Shown piece after piece: positions 27,601 through 35,870 of a stretch of 64,000 bases of DNA. A program made the translations under genes and the position numbers. This DNA comes from Achromobacter marplatensis (GTDB lineage Bacteria > Pseudomonadota > Gammaproteobacteria > Burkholderiales > Burkholderiaceae_B): the NCBI RefSeq assembly GCF_002209535.1, contig NZ_NJIG01000002.1:434001-498000 (forward strand). Reading direction: 5' to 3'. Every line of letters begins with the position of its first letter. Position 1 is the first letter of the stretch. The notes under the pieces were generated by a model. The model worked only from the letters and a program-made list of their open reading frames with translations. It made no database searches and was not told the DNA's origin.

Positions 27601-30600
27601 AACGCGCACTGGGCGCAGGTGGGTGGGCAATGGAACGCGCAGTTGGCGGAATTGGACGCCAATGTGCTGAAGGCCGAATGGCTGGCCGCGTGTTCGGCGT
27701 GGTGGCCGAAGTCCGTGTTCGCCAAGGGCGGCATCCGCAAGCGCCTGGCCGCCTACCGCACGGATTCGCAACGCCCGGACGACGCGGCGATCAGCGCGGT
27801 GCTGACGCCGCTGGCATTGGTCAATCTCGAAGACCGCGAGCTTGCTGTCCAGAAAGCCGATGCCCAGCGCCTGCTGCAGGATTCCTATACGGGTCTGAAT
27901 ACGGATTGGGATCAGGTTCAACGCCACGAGCAATGGGCGCATCGCTTTGCCGAGGCCGTCACGCGGGTCGCGGGCGATGCCGCCACGGCGGCCGATCTGC
28001 GCACGCGGTTGCAGGCGCTGGTGGGCGAGAACCGCGCCTTTCTGCAACCGGGCGCGGCGCTGGGCAAGCGGCTGCTGGATTACCGCAATGCATGGCGCGC
28101 CTTGCAGGACAGGCTTGCCGACGTCGACACGCGGGCAAAGCCCACCGAGGCCTTGTCGGGTGGCGCGGATGCCAACGGCGCGCTGGAACGCATCCAGGCA
28201 GTCATCGCCGGCTGGCGCCACAACAAGCAGTTCCTGATGCCCTGGTGCGTGTGGCGCGAAGCCCGCGAACAGGCGATCGGTGCACAACTGCAAGGCCTGG
28301 TCGCGTCGCTGGAACAGGGCCGCGTTCCGCTTGCGCAGGTGGAAGCGCATTTTGAATTCAGCTACCGCAATTGGTGGGTGAAGAAGGTCATCGATCATTC
28401 GCCGGTGCTGCGGTCGTTCTCCAGCGCCGACCACGAACGCAAGATCCGCGAATTCCGCGATGCCGACGACCGCTTCCAGACACTGACGTCGGCCTATATC
28501 GCCGCGATGCTGGCCGGCAAGGTGCCCGCCGGCAACGGCATCCTGGTCAGCCCCGACAGCGAGCTGGGACTGCTGCGGCGCGAGCTGCAGAAGAAGGCGC
28601 GCCACGTTCCCGTGCGCCAGTTGATGCAACGCCTGCCGTCGCTGTTGCCGAAGCTCAAGCCCTGCCTGCTGATGTCGCCGTTGTCTGTTGCGCAATACCT
28701 GGACGCGGGCCATTCGCAATTCGACGTGGTGGTGTTCGACGAGGCGTCGCAGATTCCGGTGTGGGATTCCGTCGGCGCCATCGCGCGCGGCCAGCAACTG
28801 GTGGTGGTGGGCGATACCAAGCAACTGCCGCCCACCAGTTTCTTCAGCAAGTCCGCGCCCGAAGAAGACGGCGCAGGCGACGACGGGCAGGTCGAGGACC
28901 TGGAGAGCATCCTGGATGAATGCCTGGGTGCCGACATGAACCGCCTGCGCCTGCAGTGGCACTACCGCAGCAAGCACGAAAGCCTGATCACCTTCAGCAA
29001 CGTCACCTACTACGACTCGCAGCTGATTACCTTCCCGTCGCCCGTCACCGACGACGTGGCCGTGCGCCTGGAGAAGGTGGCCGGTGTCTATGACCGGGGC
29101 GGCAGCCGCACCAACCGCCGCGAAGCCGAAGCCATCGTGCAGGGCATCGAACAGCATTATCTGGACAAGTCCCGCCGCCGTCAGACGCTTGGTGTGGTCA
29201 CGTTCAACCAACCCCAGCAATCGCTGATCGAAACCCTGCTGGACGCCCGCCGCCGCGCGAGCGCCGACCTGGACAAGGCCATTTCGGCCCAGTCCCGCGA
29301 GCCGCTCTTCATCAAGAACCTGGAGAACGTGCAGGGCGACGAGCGCGATGTCATCTATTTTTCGATCACCTTCGGCCCGGATGCCGCCGGCAAGATGACG
29401 ATGAACTTCGGGCCGCTGAATGGCGAGGGCGGCCATCGGCGCCTGAACGTCGCGATTTCGCGCGCTCGGGAAGGCGTGGTGATCTACAGCACGCTAATGC
29501 CGGAACAGATTGACCTGTCGCGCGTGCGGGCGACCGGCGTGCGGGATCTGAAGCATTACCTGGAGTTTGCGCTGAAGGGGCCGCGCGCCCTGGTCGAGCA
29601 GTCGTTGCCCACGGGGCGCGAGCCGGACAGCCCGTTTGAAACTCAGGTTATCAAAGTGCTGCGCAATCACGGTTGGACCGTGCATCCGCAGGTGGGGTGT
29701 TCGGGATACCGGATCGACATGGGCGTGGTGGATCCACGCGCGCCCGGCAGGTATCTGATGGGCATCGAATGCGATGGGCGCGCCTACCACTCGGGCGCCA
29801 CGGCGCGCGACCGTGACCGCCTGCGGCAGGTGGTGCTGGAAGGGTTGGGTTGGCGCCTGCACCGGGTCTGGTCGACCGACTGGTGGATCAACCCCGAGCG
29901 GGAAGTGGAAAAGATCCTGGCCCGCTTGAACGCGGAGCTGGAGCGCAAGGTCGACGAGGAGCCGGAAGCGGAAGAGGTTGAGGAAGCCGTCCAGCCGAGC
30001 GCGCCCGACAGCGGCCGCCCCGTGGAATTCGTGATCACGACGGAGGAGGGCGCCTGGGCCGCCGAGCACGGCGCATCGGCTTCTGCCAGCACGCCTGGCG
30101 GGTTCGAGGTGTACCCCCCGGCGGCACTGGAAGGCGGGGACTCAGAGGCGTTCTACAGCCGCGCCAACAACAGCCAGGTGACCGAGCAGCTGCGTGTGGT
30201 GATTGAAACCGAAGGGCCGATTGCCGAAACCGTGCTGCACCGTAAGGTGGCGCGCGCCTGGGGCCTGGAGCGCACGGGCGTCAGGATCGTTGAACGGCTG
30301 CGTACGCTGACGCCGATGGACGTGGGGCAGACCGAGGAAGGCGAAACCACCTTCTACTGGCCGGCGGGCGTGAAGCCTGAGGAATGGACGGGCTTTCGCG
30401 GGGCGGGCGAAGACGACGCGACGCGCCGACGGATCGACGACGTGTGTGTCCAGGAACTGGCCAACGGCGTCTTGCATGTGCTGGCGATGACTGGAAACTC
30501 GCCGAAGGCGGATGTGATCAAGTCGGTGTGCCGGATGCTGGGCATGGCGCGGACCTTGGCGGATGCGGAAGCGCGGGTCGAGCGGGCGGTGTATGCGTTG

Positions 30601-30651
30601 ACGCAGCGGGGCGTGGTGCGGGAAGAGATGGGGATGCTGCGGGTCGCGTAG
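24664..30651 (+). CDS. Giant transglutaminase-like / DUF4011 / SF1 helicase / Vsr-like nuclease / DUF3320 protein
   Basis: This 1995-residue protein has these regions in order. A beta-rich N-terminus is followed by a transglutaminase-like domain with a Cys242-His268-Asp282 triad pattern (TCLDLAM, DGHAWVG, FADP). DUF4011 begins near residue 400 (SRLLDLTLRNRLLNF). A split superfamily 1 helicase follows with Walker A GPPGTGKS at 714-721, Walker B FDEAS at about 1358-1362, GDTKQLPP, WHYRSKHESL and NVAISRARE. A PD-(D/E)xK nuclease of the MTES_1575/Vsr type has E1659, D1685 and ECDG at 1702-1705, then ARDRDR. A DUF3320-like C-terminus ends the chain. All helicase and nuclease motifs look intact. 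The gene stands alone with ordinary GC content. An antiphage or DNA-repair role is inference. Confidence 0.88.
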   Translation: MDKRQDLEPPAIQEGAAHAAGLNTPDAIAITIESDPTLGYASIQNAVPIVRSLRLTNRAPQAFENIEVHIRCNPAFAQSVKLRFDKLVPGEVRRISPLDLTPDHAYVADLQEAVRASIDVAVQAGTQELGHASQPITVLAYDQWAGTRALPELLAAFSMPNNPAVDVLIGKASKLLRAQHADLQMNGYQSKSRDVVWKQVSAIYSTLAAESLHYAEPPASFGVDGQKIRTPDRIMEARVATCLDLAMLFSSCLEQAGLRPVILMKDGHAWVGVWLHQACFADPLTDDVQAVRKRVDSGEFLVFETTGIAQHPNFRPSLRLALEQGAAHLREEDTFRYAIDVHRARELQIKPLPSRAVSVTPGDADEVERPAAIEPTPDLPPLDPEFVISLEPADDTPEGRLAKWKSRLLDLTLRNRLLNFKLTKSTLPLVVPDLGRLEDAIVDGSEFRIRPLPAALMEGNDPRVADVHQSRGGRAPLDDMALEALGNKELIARVTQEALDANLLAIFGAARTGLEEGGANTLYLAMGMLRWTESPGAESAHLAPLILVPVSLQRQSVRSGFRLVRHDDETIINPTLLQMLRNNYELRIPGLDILPADDKGVDVARVLQAFRLAVREIAGWEVLEQVHLGIFSFTKYLMWKDLQDRTEQLKANRVVKHLIDHPGQAFAKEPLDARFDRLDDSYKPEDLLTPLLSDSSQLKAICAVDAGRDLVLEGPPGTGKSQTITNLIAHLLARGKTVLFVSEKMAALEVVHRRLANIGLGPFCLELHSSKARKAEVLQQLGKALDHSGQRTSDDWAREAERLSVLRQDLNGLVDALHHEHPNGLTVFDAIGTCIQNAGRDPSPMSWPDGQAHERRELAQLRETARRMATLSGELGTLLGHPLAHIGMAEWSPSWQDALLAAAQALDQAIAGFQQHAVAAGDDLGVPAAGLSLDAYARLDQLIDVLLAAPQVPLGLAAQAHDASARFQVQAMVRHGLARNAHWAQVGGQWNAQLAELDANVLKAEWLAACSAWWPKSVFAKGGIRKRLAAYRTDSQRPDDAAISAVLTPLALVNLEDRELAVQKADAQRLLQDSYTGLNTDWDQVQRHEQWAHRFAEAVTRVAGDAATAADLRTRLQALVGENRAFLQPGAALGKRLLDYRNAWRALQDRLADVDTRAKPTEALSGGADANGALERIQAVIAGWRHNKQFLMPWCVWREAREQAIGAQLQGLVASLEQGRVPLAQVEAHFEFSYRNWWVKKVIDHSPVLRSFSSADHERKIREFRDADDRFQTLTSAYIAAMLAGKVPAGNGILVSPDSELGLLRRELQKKARHVPVRQLMQRLPSLLPKLKPCLLMSPLSVAQYLDAGHSQFDVVVFDEASQIPVWDSVGAIARGQQLVVVGDTKQLPPTSFFSKSAPEEDGAGDDGQVEDLESILDECLGADMNRLRLQWHYRSKHESLITFSNVTYYDSQLITFPSPVTDDVAVRLEKVAGVYDRGGSRTNRREAEAIVQGIEQHYLDKSRRRQTLGVVTFNQPQQSLIETLLDARRRASADLDKAISAQSREPLFIKNLENVQGDERDVIYFSITFGPDAAGKMTMNFGPLNGEGGHRRLNVAISRAREGVVIYSTLMPEQIDLSRVRATGVRDLKHYLEFALKGPRALVEQSLPTGREPDSPFETQVIKVLRNHGWTVHPQVGCSGYRIDMGVVDPRAPGRYLMGIECDGRAYHSGATARDRDRLRQVVLEGLGWRLHRVWSTDWWINPEREVEKILARLNAELERKVDEEPEAEEVEEAVQPSAPDSGRPVEFVITTEEGAWAAEHGASASASTPGGFEVYPPAALEGGDSEAFYSRANNSQVTEQLRVVIETEGPIAETVLHRKVARAWGLERTGVRIVERLRTLTPMDVGQTEEGETTFYWPAGVKPEEWTGFRGAGEDDATRRRIDDVCVQELANGVLHVLAMTGNSPKADVIKSVCRMLGMARTLADAEARVERAVYALTQRGVVREEMGMLRVA

Positions 30652-30896
30652 CCCGATGGCGTAAGGTGTCAGACTGTAAGCGCCCGCGGGTCGTCAGCGG
30701 CTTGTCAGGGCAGGCCCTGATTTCTGCCAGGGCAGCAGGGCAAACGGCTGCCTGCGGCGCGCAGCCGTCGCCATCCGGCCGCAAATCGGTTGGCAAGATT
30801 TTGAAACGGTCTGGAAGCCGGTTCGCCAAATTCGTCCACGCTGCGAACGTAGAATTCCGCTTTTCATCAGTGCCATCCGGCTTACAGGAACGAACC

Positions 30897-31709
30897 ATGA
30901 AAAAAATAATCCTCCTTGCGTCCGCATGCGCCGCGCTGCTTCAAGCTTGCGCCCCGGTTTCCTCCCCTAGCGAAGGATCGTCCTCCATGCCCACTCCTGC
31001 CGTCACGTCGCCCGCCAGCCAATTGACCCTGCCCGCCTACTACTGGCGTCTGGCTTCCGCTACCGATACGTCGGGCAAGCCGGTCGCCGCGTTGCAGAAG
31101 GGGATCGAGCATCAGTTGCGCCTGACGTTCTCGAACGACGCCCTGAACATCCGTGGTGGCTGCAATGCGCAATTCGGCGGCTACCGTTATCAGAACGGCG
31201 TGCTGCATGTGAATAACCTGGCGTCCACGATGAAGGCGTGCGAACAAAGCCTGATGCAGCTGGATGCCGAGATCAACGAGCGGATGAAGGGCGACCTGCG
31301 CGCCACGCTGTCCGGCGATACCGCCGAGCCCGCGTTGGAGCTGGTCGGGCAGGATGGCACCGTCCTGAAGTTCGTCGGCGAACCCACGCCCGAGACGCTG
31401 TACGGCAGCGCCGGCGAAACCATCTTCCTGGAAGTCGCGGCCAAGAAGGCGGAATGCAGCCATCCGATGATTCCCAACTACCAGTGCCTGATGGTGCGCG
31501 AGCGCCGCTACAACGAAGCTGGCGTGCAGCAGCCGACGCAGGACAAGTGGCATCCGCTGTACCAGTCCATCGAAGGCTTTGAGCACAAGGACGGCGTGCG
31601 CACCGTGCTGCGCGTGAAGCGTTACGACTGGAAGAACCCGCCCGCCGACGCGCCGTCGAAGGTGTATGTGCTGGACATGGTCGTGGAGCAGGACGCGTCC
31701 AAGAAGTAA
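30897..31709 (+). CDS. META and DUF4377 domain lipoprotein
   Basis: This 270-residue protein has a lipoprotein signal (LLQACAPV, lipid-bearing Cys18). Residues 45-160 form a META/HslJ-like domain with YYWRLASATD and RLTFSNDALNIRGGCNAQFGGY, read in parts. A C-terminal DUF4377 domain follows: EVAAKKAECS, YQCLMVRERRY and IEGFEHKDGVRTVLRVKRY. META-domain proteins such as HslJ are linked to heat or novobiocin tolerance. It should sit on the periplasmic face of a membrane. I use the ATG at 30897, where the lipobox begins, not the long upstream open frame. Confidence 0.85.
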   Translation: MKKIILLASACAALLQACAPVSSPSEGSSSMPTPAVTSPASQLTLPAYYWRLASATDTSGKPVAALQKGIEHQLRLTFSNDALNIRGGCNAQFGGYRYQNGVLHVNNLASTMKACEQSLMQLDAEINERMKGDLRATLSGDTAEPALELVGQDGTVLKFVGEPTPETLYGSAGETIFLEVAAKKAECSHPMIPNYQCLMVRERRYNEAGVQQPTQDKWHPLYQSIEGFEHKDGVRTVLRVKRYDWKNPPADAPSKVYVLDMVVEQDASKK

Positions 31710-31763
31710 GGGCCGACGCTTTGGCCCTTTGTCAGGATGCCCGAGCGCTGTGCGCGCTCGGGC
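31708..31763. terminator. Two hairpins between convergent genes, possible terminator
   Basis: AAGGGCC/GGCCCTT (31708-31729) overlaps the lipoprotein stop codon, and GCCCGAGCGC/GCGCTCGGGC (31739-31763) follows with a 5-base loop. Neither has a long T run. They lie between convergent genes and may end transcripts weakly in both directions. Confidence 0.4.
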
Positions 31764-31785
31764 CTGTTCCCGCTGGACTCCTGCG

Positions 31786-32217
31786 TCACCGCCGCTTTGC
31801 GCGGGCTCGCAGGTCGTCGCGCACTGCGGCGTAGCTGCAGTAGCGGGCGAAATCCCGCTTGGCGAACGCCAGGTACAGCCCCGTTGCGATCATGAAGGCG
31901 CTGAAGATCGATACGTACAGCAGGCGATCGGGGGCGTCTTGCAGCAGCCCTAACGCCAAGTACAGGTTGAGGACCCCGAAGCCCAGCAGCAGCGCCATCA
32001 AGATCCAGCGCGCCCACGGGCTGCCGCGGTACAGCCACGCCAGTAGAAGCGCGGGCAGCAACAGTTTCTTCACCGCCGAGAAATCGCCTTGCAGCACGGC
32101 CAGGATTTCGTAGCTGAGGGCGGCCAGCGTGCCGGCCAGGACGATGAACCAGAAGCGCCGTTCGCTGGGCTGCCGGCGCTCGGTCGGTCGGGTGCCGGTA
32201 AGGGTTCTTTCGGTCAT
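31786..32217 (-). CDS. Four-helix membrane protein of unknown function
   Basis: This 143-residue protein has a charged N-terminus (RPTERRQPSERR) and four predicted transmembrane segments, about residues 22-42, 48-63, 67-90 and 98-118, ending in a basic tail. No motif lets me name it. It is read from the strand opposite the META lipoprotein and follows the penicillin-acylase gene, from which a terminator separates it, so it probably has its own transcript. Confidence 0.68.
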   Translation of the reverse strand: MTERTLTGTRPTERRQPSERRFWFIVLAGTLAALSYEILAVLQGDFSAVKKLLLPALLLAWLYRGSPWARWILMALLLGFGVLNLYLALGLLQDAPDRLLYVSIFSAFMIATGLYLAFAKRDFARYCSYAAVRDDLRARAKRR

Positions 32218-32230
32218 GCGGTCTCCATTA

Positions 32231-32280
32231 AAAGATGAAAAATGCCGGGCCGCGACATCGTCCTTGCGTCGCGGCCCGGC
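32231..32280 (-). terminator. Rho-independent terminator of the penicillin acylase gene
   Basis: GCCGGGCCGCGAC (32244-32256) pairs perfectly with GTCGCGGCCCGGC (32268-32280). On the minus strand the hairpin is followed by ATTTTTCATCTTTT. It lies 23 bases after the penicillin acylase stop codon. Confidence 0.82.
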
Positions 32281-32302
32281 GCCGGTCAGTCATGCCGCCT
32301 TC

Positions 32303-34765
32303 TCAATTCCCGGACGGCCGCAGCGTCAGCGTATCCGCGCGCTCGCTGTCCACCTTGGCGCGGCTGAAGGCCATGGGGAAGTACTCCCCGGTGGCCCAGC
32401 CCTTCAGCAGATCCTGATAATGCGGGCTGCGCGGATCGGCCGATTGCCCCGGCACGTTCTGGACACGTGAGTTATCCCAGTTGGCCACGTCGATCACCTG
32501 GCGGTACGACGAGCCGCTGATCTGGCGGAAGTCGCTCTTGCGGAACGTGCCGCGATGCACCGTGTCGTTGTCGCCGCCCACCGGATAGCGCGGGGTGCCA
32601 TAGGCCTTTGCCGTGTCGGGCGGCAGCAGGCTGGCGAGACTGTGCTCGAACTGGATGTGATGCAGCTTGCCCCATTGCCATTGCGTCGAGTCCGGTCCCA
32701 GCGTGGCGCGCAGCTTCATCACCCCATCAGCCAGCGCCTGCAGCAGCAGCGCGTCCCGCCCTTGCTCCGGCCGAGGGCCGAACGCGGCATCGGGGGTAGC
32801 CAGCTTTTCCAGCGTCTTGCGGGTGGAGAGTTCGCCGAAGGCGGCTCGCCCATTTGCCGGCACGTAAAGATCCGTCACGCGCTTGACGACTTCGGGCAGC
32901 CAGAACGCGTAGACCGAGGCGGCTCGCGACTCGGTGCCCATGCGGGCGTCCCAGTCCTTGAGCAGGCCCAGGGCGTCATTCAAGGCGGGGTCGGCGGCGT
33001 TCAGGGACTTGGCATAGCCCATCAGCGTGCGGGCGGGAATCGACAGATTGTCGTATTGCAGGTCCTGGGATTGCTGCACCGTCAGGCCTTTACCGTCGGC
33101 CAGCACCTCGCGGATGCGCTGCACGCGGTAGGGTTCGGCCCAGGTGCGTGCCGACATTTCCTTGTAGGCAAAGTCGGCGGGCAGGTTGTACTCGTTGGCG
33201 GTCGCCACATAGCCTTCGGGCGGGTTGAAAGCCCGGGGCAGCGCGCTGCCCGGCAGGATGCCGCGCCATTCGAAATCGCCGTTGCCCGGCACCGGCAACA
33301 TGCCTGACCAGTCGCCGCGCGGACGGATCGGCGCGATGCTGCCGCCAAACCAGCCGATGTTGCCGTCCACGTCGGCATACACCATGTTTTCGCTGGGTGT
33401 GTAGTGCTTTTCCATGCCGGCGACGAACTCGTTCCAGTTCTGCGCCTGATTCAGCCGCAGGCTGGCCAGATAAGCGGCGGTTCCCGGGTATTCCAGATAA
33501 GCCGCGCGCAAGGCATAGGCCTTGTGACGCACCAGGTCTTCGTGGATCACCGGGCCGTGGCGCGTGAATTTCAGGTTGCGGACGGCGGGCGTTGCGCCGC
33601 GCACGGGGATGGACTCGTCAACCTGGCGCATCTTCTCCCAGCCGCCCTGGTAGCGGTATTCGCCGGGATTGGCTGGGTTGGTGTCATAGACGTAAAGGTC
33701 TTCTTCGTCCCCGAATGCGAAGATGGTCAGGCCGAAGGCGATGCGGTCGTTGTGGCCCATGGACACGCCCGGCAGCGCGGGTTCTCCGGCGCCGATCACG
33801 TTCCAGCCCGGCGCGTTCAAGTGCACCATGTAGCGCAGGGACGGCATCGTAATGGACCGGTGCGGGTCGCCGGCCAGGATGGGCTTGCCGCTGGCGGTGC
33901 GCTGGCCGCCGATTGTCCAGTTGTTGCTCTCATAGCGGGTCGCCATCGGATCGAAATCCGCGTCCAGCGATGCCAGCCTGTTTTCCGACAAGGCGCTGGC
34001 GAGCTTCACCCGTTCATCTTCCGCCAACGGACTGCGCGGGAAGTCGGCCGCAACGAATTTCTGGCCGTCGCGCGCCAGCGTGTAGTTGGCAAGTACCGTC
34101 TTGTCGATCTGGCGCACGTCCAGGCCCGCCGGCACCTGCAGCGCCAAGGGCGGCTCGAACGTGCTCAGCCCCTGCACGTTGTTCAGCCCCAAGCTGGCGA
34201 CCTGCTGCGCCATCTTGACTTCCTCATTGACGTTGCGCGTCAGCGCGTAGATGCGGATCAGCGAGGTCTCGGGGCTCCAGTATCCGGGTTCGGTGCCGGT
34301 CAGCTTGAATTCCGGCGGCAGTTGCTCCGGATTGGCCTTCACCCAGTTCACATAGGCGTTGATGCCGTTGGCGAACGCGGTCAGGATGGCCTTGCCTTCA
34401 GGGTGGTAACTGGCGAATTCGGCCTGCATGTCGCCACGGAAGAGGAACAGGCGCGCGGCGCGATCCTGTTCGATGAAGCGCGGCCCGAACTGTTCGGCCA
34501 TTTTGCCTTCACCCTGGCGGCGCCACAGGTCCAGCTGCCACAAGCGGTCGCGCGCAGCGGTAAAGCCCTGGGCGAAGAACAGGTCATTCTGGTTCTGCGC
34601 ATAAATGTGGGACACGCCGTGCTTGTCCCTGACGATATCCACGGGCTGGGACAGCCCGGCCATATCGATGGTGTCTTTCTTGCCGCCGGGCGCGGCGCAG
34701 CCGGCCAGTACGACAATCAGCCCACTCGCCAGCAATGCGGCGATCCTGCGATTAAGAAAACGCAT
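32303..34765 (-). CDS. Penicillin acylase family lipoprotein (Ntn hydrolase)
   Basis: This 820-residue amidase precursor has a lipobox LAGC (Cys23), so it is probably membrane-anchored in the periplasm. After the A domain (GVSHIYAQNQNDLFFAQGF, RLWQLDLWRRQGEGKMAE) comes YESNNWTIGG, where Ser280 is the predicted self-cleavage residue and nucleophile of the beta subunit. The rest, with AGDPHRSITMPS and GNIGWFGG, is normal. Family members cleave beta-lactam side chains, N-acyl homoserine lactones or other amides; the substrate here is open. The gene is monocistronic with its own terminator. Confidence 0.9.
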   Translation of the reverse strand: MRFLNRRIAALLASGLIVVLAGCAAPGGKKDTIDMAGLSQPVDIVRDKHGVSHIYAQNQNDLFFAQGFTAARDRLWQLDLWRRQGEGKMAEQFGPRFIEQDRAARLFLFRGDMQAEFASYHPEGKAILTAFANGINAYVNWVKANPEQLPPEFKLTGTEPGYWSPETSLIRIYALTRNVNEEVKMAQQVASLGLNNVQGLSTFEPPLALQVPAGLDVRQIDKTVLANYTLARDGQKFVAADFPRSPLAEDERVKLASALSENRLASLDADFDPMATRYESNNWTIGGQRTASGKPILAGDPHRSITMPSLRYMVHLNAPGWNVIGAGEPALPGVSMGHNDRIAFGLTIFAFGDEEDLYVYDTNPANPGEYRYQGGWEKMRQVDESIPVRGATPAVRNLKFTRHGPVIHEDLVRHKAYALRAAYLEYPGTAAYLASLRLNQAQNWNEFVAGMEKHYTPSENMVYADVDGNIGWFGGSIAPIRPRGDWSGMLPVPGNGDFEWRGILPGSALPRAFNPPEGYVATANEYNLPADFAYKEMSARTWAEPYRVQRIREVLADGKGLTVQQSQDLQYDNLSIPARTLMGYAKSLNAADPALNDALGLLKDWDARMGTESRAASVYAFWLPEVVKRVTDLYVPANGRAAFGELSTRKTLEKLATPDAAFGPRPEQGRDALLLQALADGVMKLRATLGPDSTQWQWGKLHHIQFEHSLASLLPPDTAKAYGTPRYPVGGDNDTVHRGTFRKSDFRQISGSSYRQVIDVANWDNSRVQNVPGQSADPRSPHYQDLLKGWATGEYFPMAFSRAKVDSERADTLTLRPSGN

Positions 34766-35057
34766 GGCTCCTCCTCCGGTTTATAGCTTTTGTATTCGCC
34801 TGCGGGCCCCGGAGCGTCGTGCCGCCGGATGTCCGTGCAAGCAAGCCATACAACTAAATCAGGCGTGGCGGCAGAGGTGTTTTATTTGATGAAATTTGGG
34901 AAAGCTTGTAACACGGAGAAATGCGGGGGCATGGTCGCCGTTTCTCGCCAGCCGGACTCGGGGCGTCGTTGCCGGTCAGAACGGGCGGCATGAACCCTCG
35001 GAAGGGAATTGCAGTTTGATACTTATTTAGGGGGTCCGGGCGCGTCTACGCAACACG
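34766..35057. other. Gene-free interval upstream of the acylase gene
   Basis: This 292-base gap holds the minus-strand acylase promoter region and the end of the isochorismatase-like gene. It is AT-richer near 34870-34920 and around 35020. I see no RNA gene, no good hairpin followed by a T run and no conserved small reading frame. Confidence 0.5.
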
Positions 35058-35753
35058 CTACGTGGGATCGGAATCATGGCCGGGCCGCGTGGATGGTCGG
35101 TCGAGCCATGACAAGGCGTCGGCCAGCGACAGCACCGTCGTGCGCGACGCGAACGCCGTCGCAAAAAGGTGGTCATGCACCACCTGATCCGGGTCGTAGC
35201 AGCAGTCCTTGACGGTCAGCAGGCGGAAGTCCGCATCGCTGGCGTACGCCACTGACGACAGCACGACCCCGGTTGACGCGATCCCCACCATCATCAACGT
35301 ATCGATACCTTGCGCGGAAAGCCGGACTTGCAGGTCGGTGCCGAAGAACACGCTGGCGCGATGCGCGATGATGAGTGGTTCACTGGGCAGCCTGCCGAGT
35401 TCCGGCGAGACTTGGTCGCCCACGAAGAGCCCCAGCTGCTTGATTCCTTGCCCGTTCTTGTTCAAGGGGCTGACTTCGGGATAGCCGGGGCTGAACTGGA
35501 TATTGGCGAAATAGACGCTGACGCCGGTTTGCCGGACCGCATCGCACAGGCTGCGCGTGTTGGCAAGCAGGGCGGGGGCGACCGAGGGGAAGAGCCCAAG
35601 GATATCGGTCTGGTAATGCATGACCAGCAACGCGGTCCGCGCCGGCACGAGCGCCGGGAGTTGTCCGTCCGTACGCCGTCCCGCGACAGTGTCTTCCCCG
35701 TCGGGTTCCTGCATAGCCGAATCGGCCGGTCTGGGTTCCATGGAAGGCGACAT
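35058..35753 (-). CDS. Isochorismatase-like hydrolase family protein
   Basis: This protein of about 231 residues has the isochorismatase fold: TALLVMHYQTDILGLFPS at the first strand, PLIIAHRASVFFGTDLQ, and VGIASTGVVLSSVAYASD. The position that is cysteine in nicotinamidases and other cysteine hydrolases is occupied by glycine or valine (GIASTGVV), as in true isochorismatases of the EntB/PhzD type. No siderophore or phenazine genes adjoin it. Start is uncertain: a GTG at 35792, or the ATG of MSPSMEPRP at 35753, which I use; neither has a good ribosome site. Confidence 0.8.
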   Translation of the reverse strand: MSPSMEPRPADSAMQEPDGEDTVAGRRTDGQLPALVPARTALLVMHYQTDILGLFPSVAPALLANTRSLCDAVRQTGVSVYFANIQFSPGYPEVSPLNKNGQGIKQLGLFVGDQVSPELGRLPSEPLIIAHRASVFFGTDLQVRLSAQGIDTLMMVGIASTGVVLSSVAYASDADFRLLTVKDCCYDPDQVVHDHLFATAFASRTTVLSLADALSWLDRPSTRPGHDSDPT

Positions 35754-35870
35754 GAGAAGGTCCGCGGTCGGAAAGACGATTGAATCTACCACGACCCTCG
35801 TCAGGCATGGCGCGTCTGTCAGGGACCTGTGGGCGTGGTTTGTTGTCGGCGCGACAGGGCGTCAGGCCCC

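Noticed and set aside
27277..29436. A 719-codon minus-strand open frame
   Set aside because: It shows the same antisense-shadow composition and lies fully within the helicase coding region.
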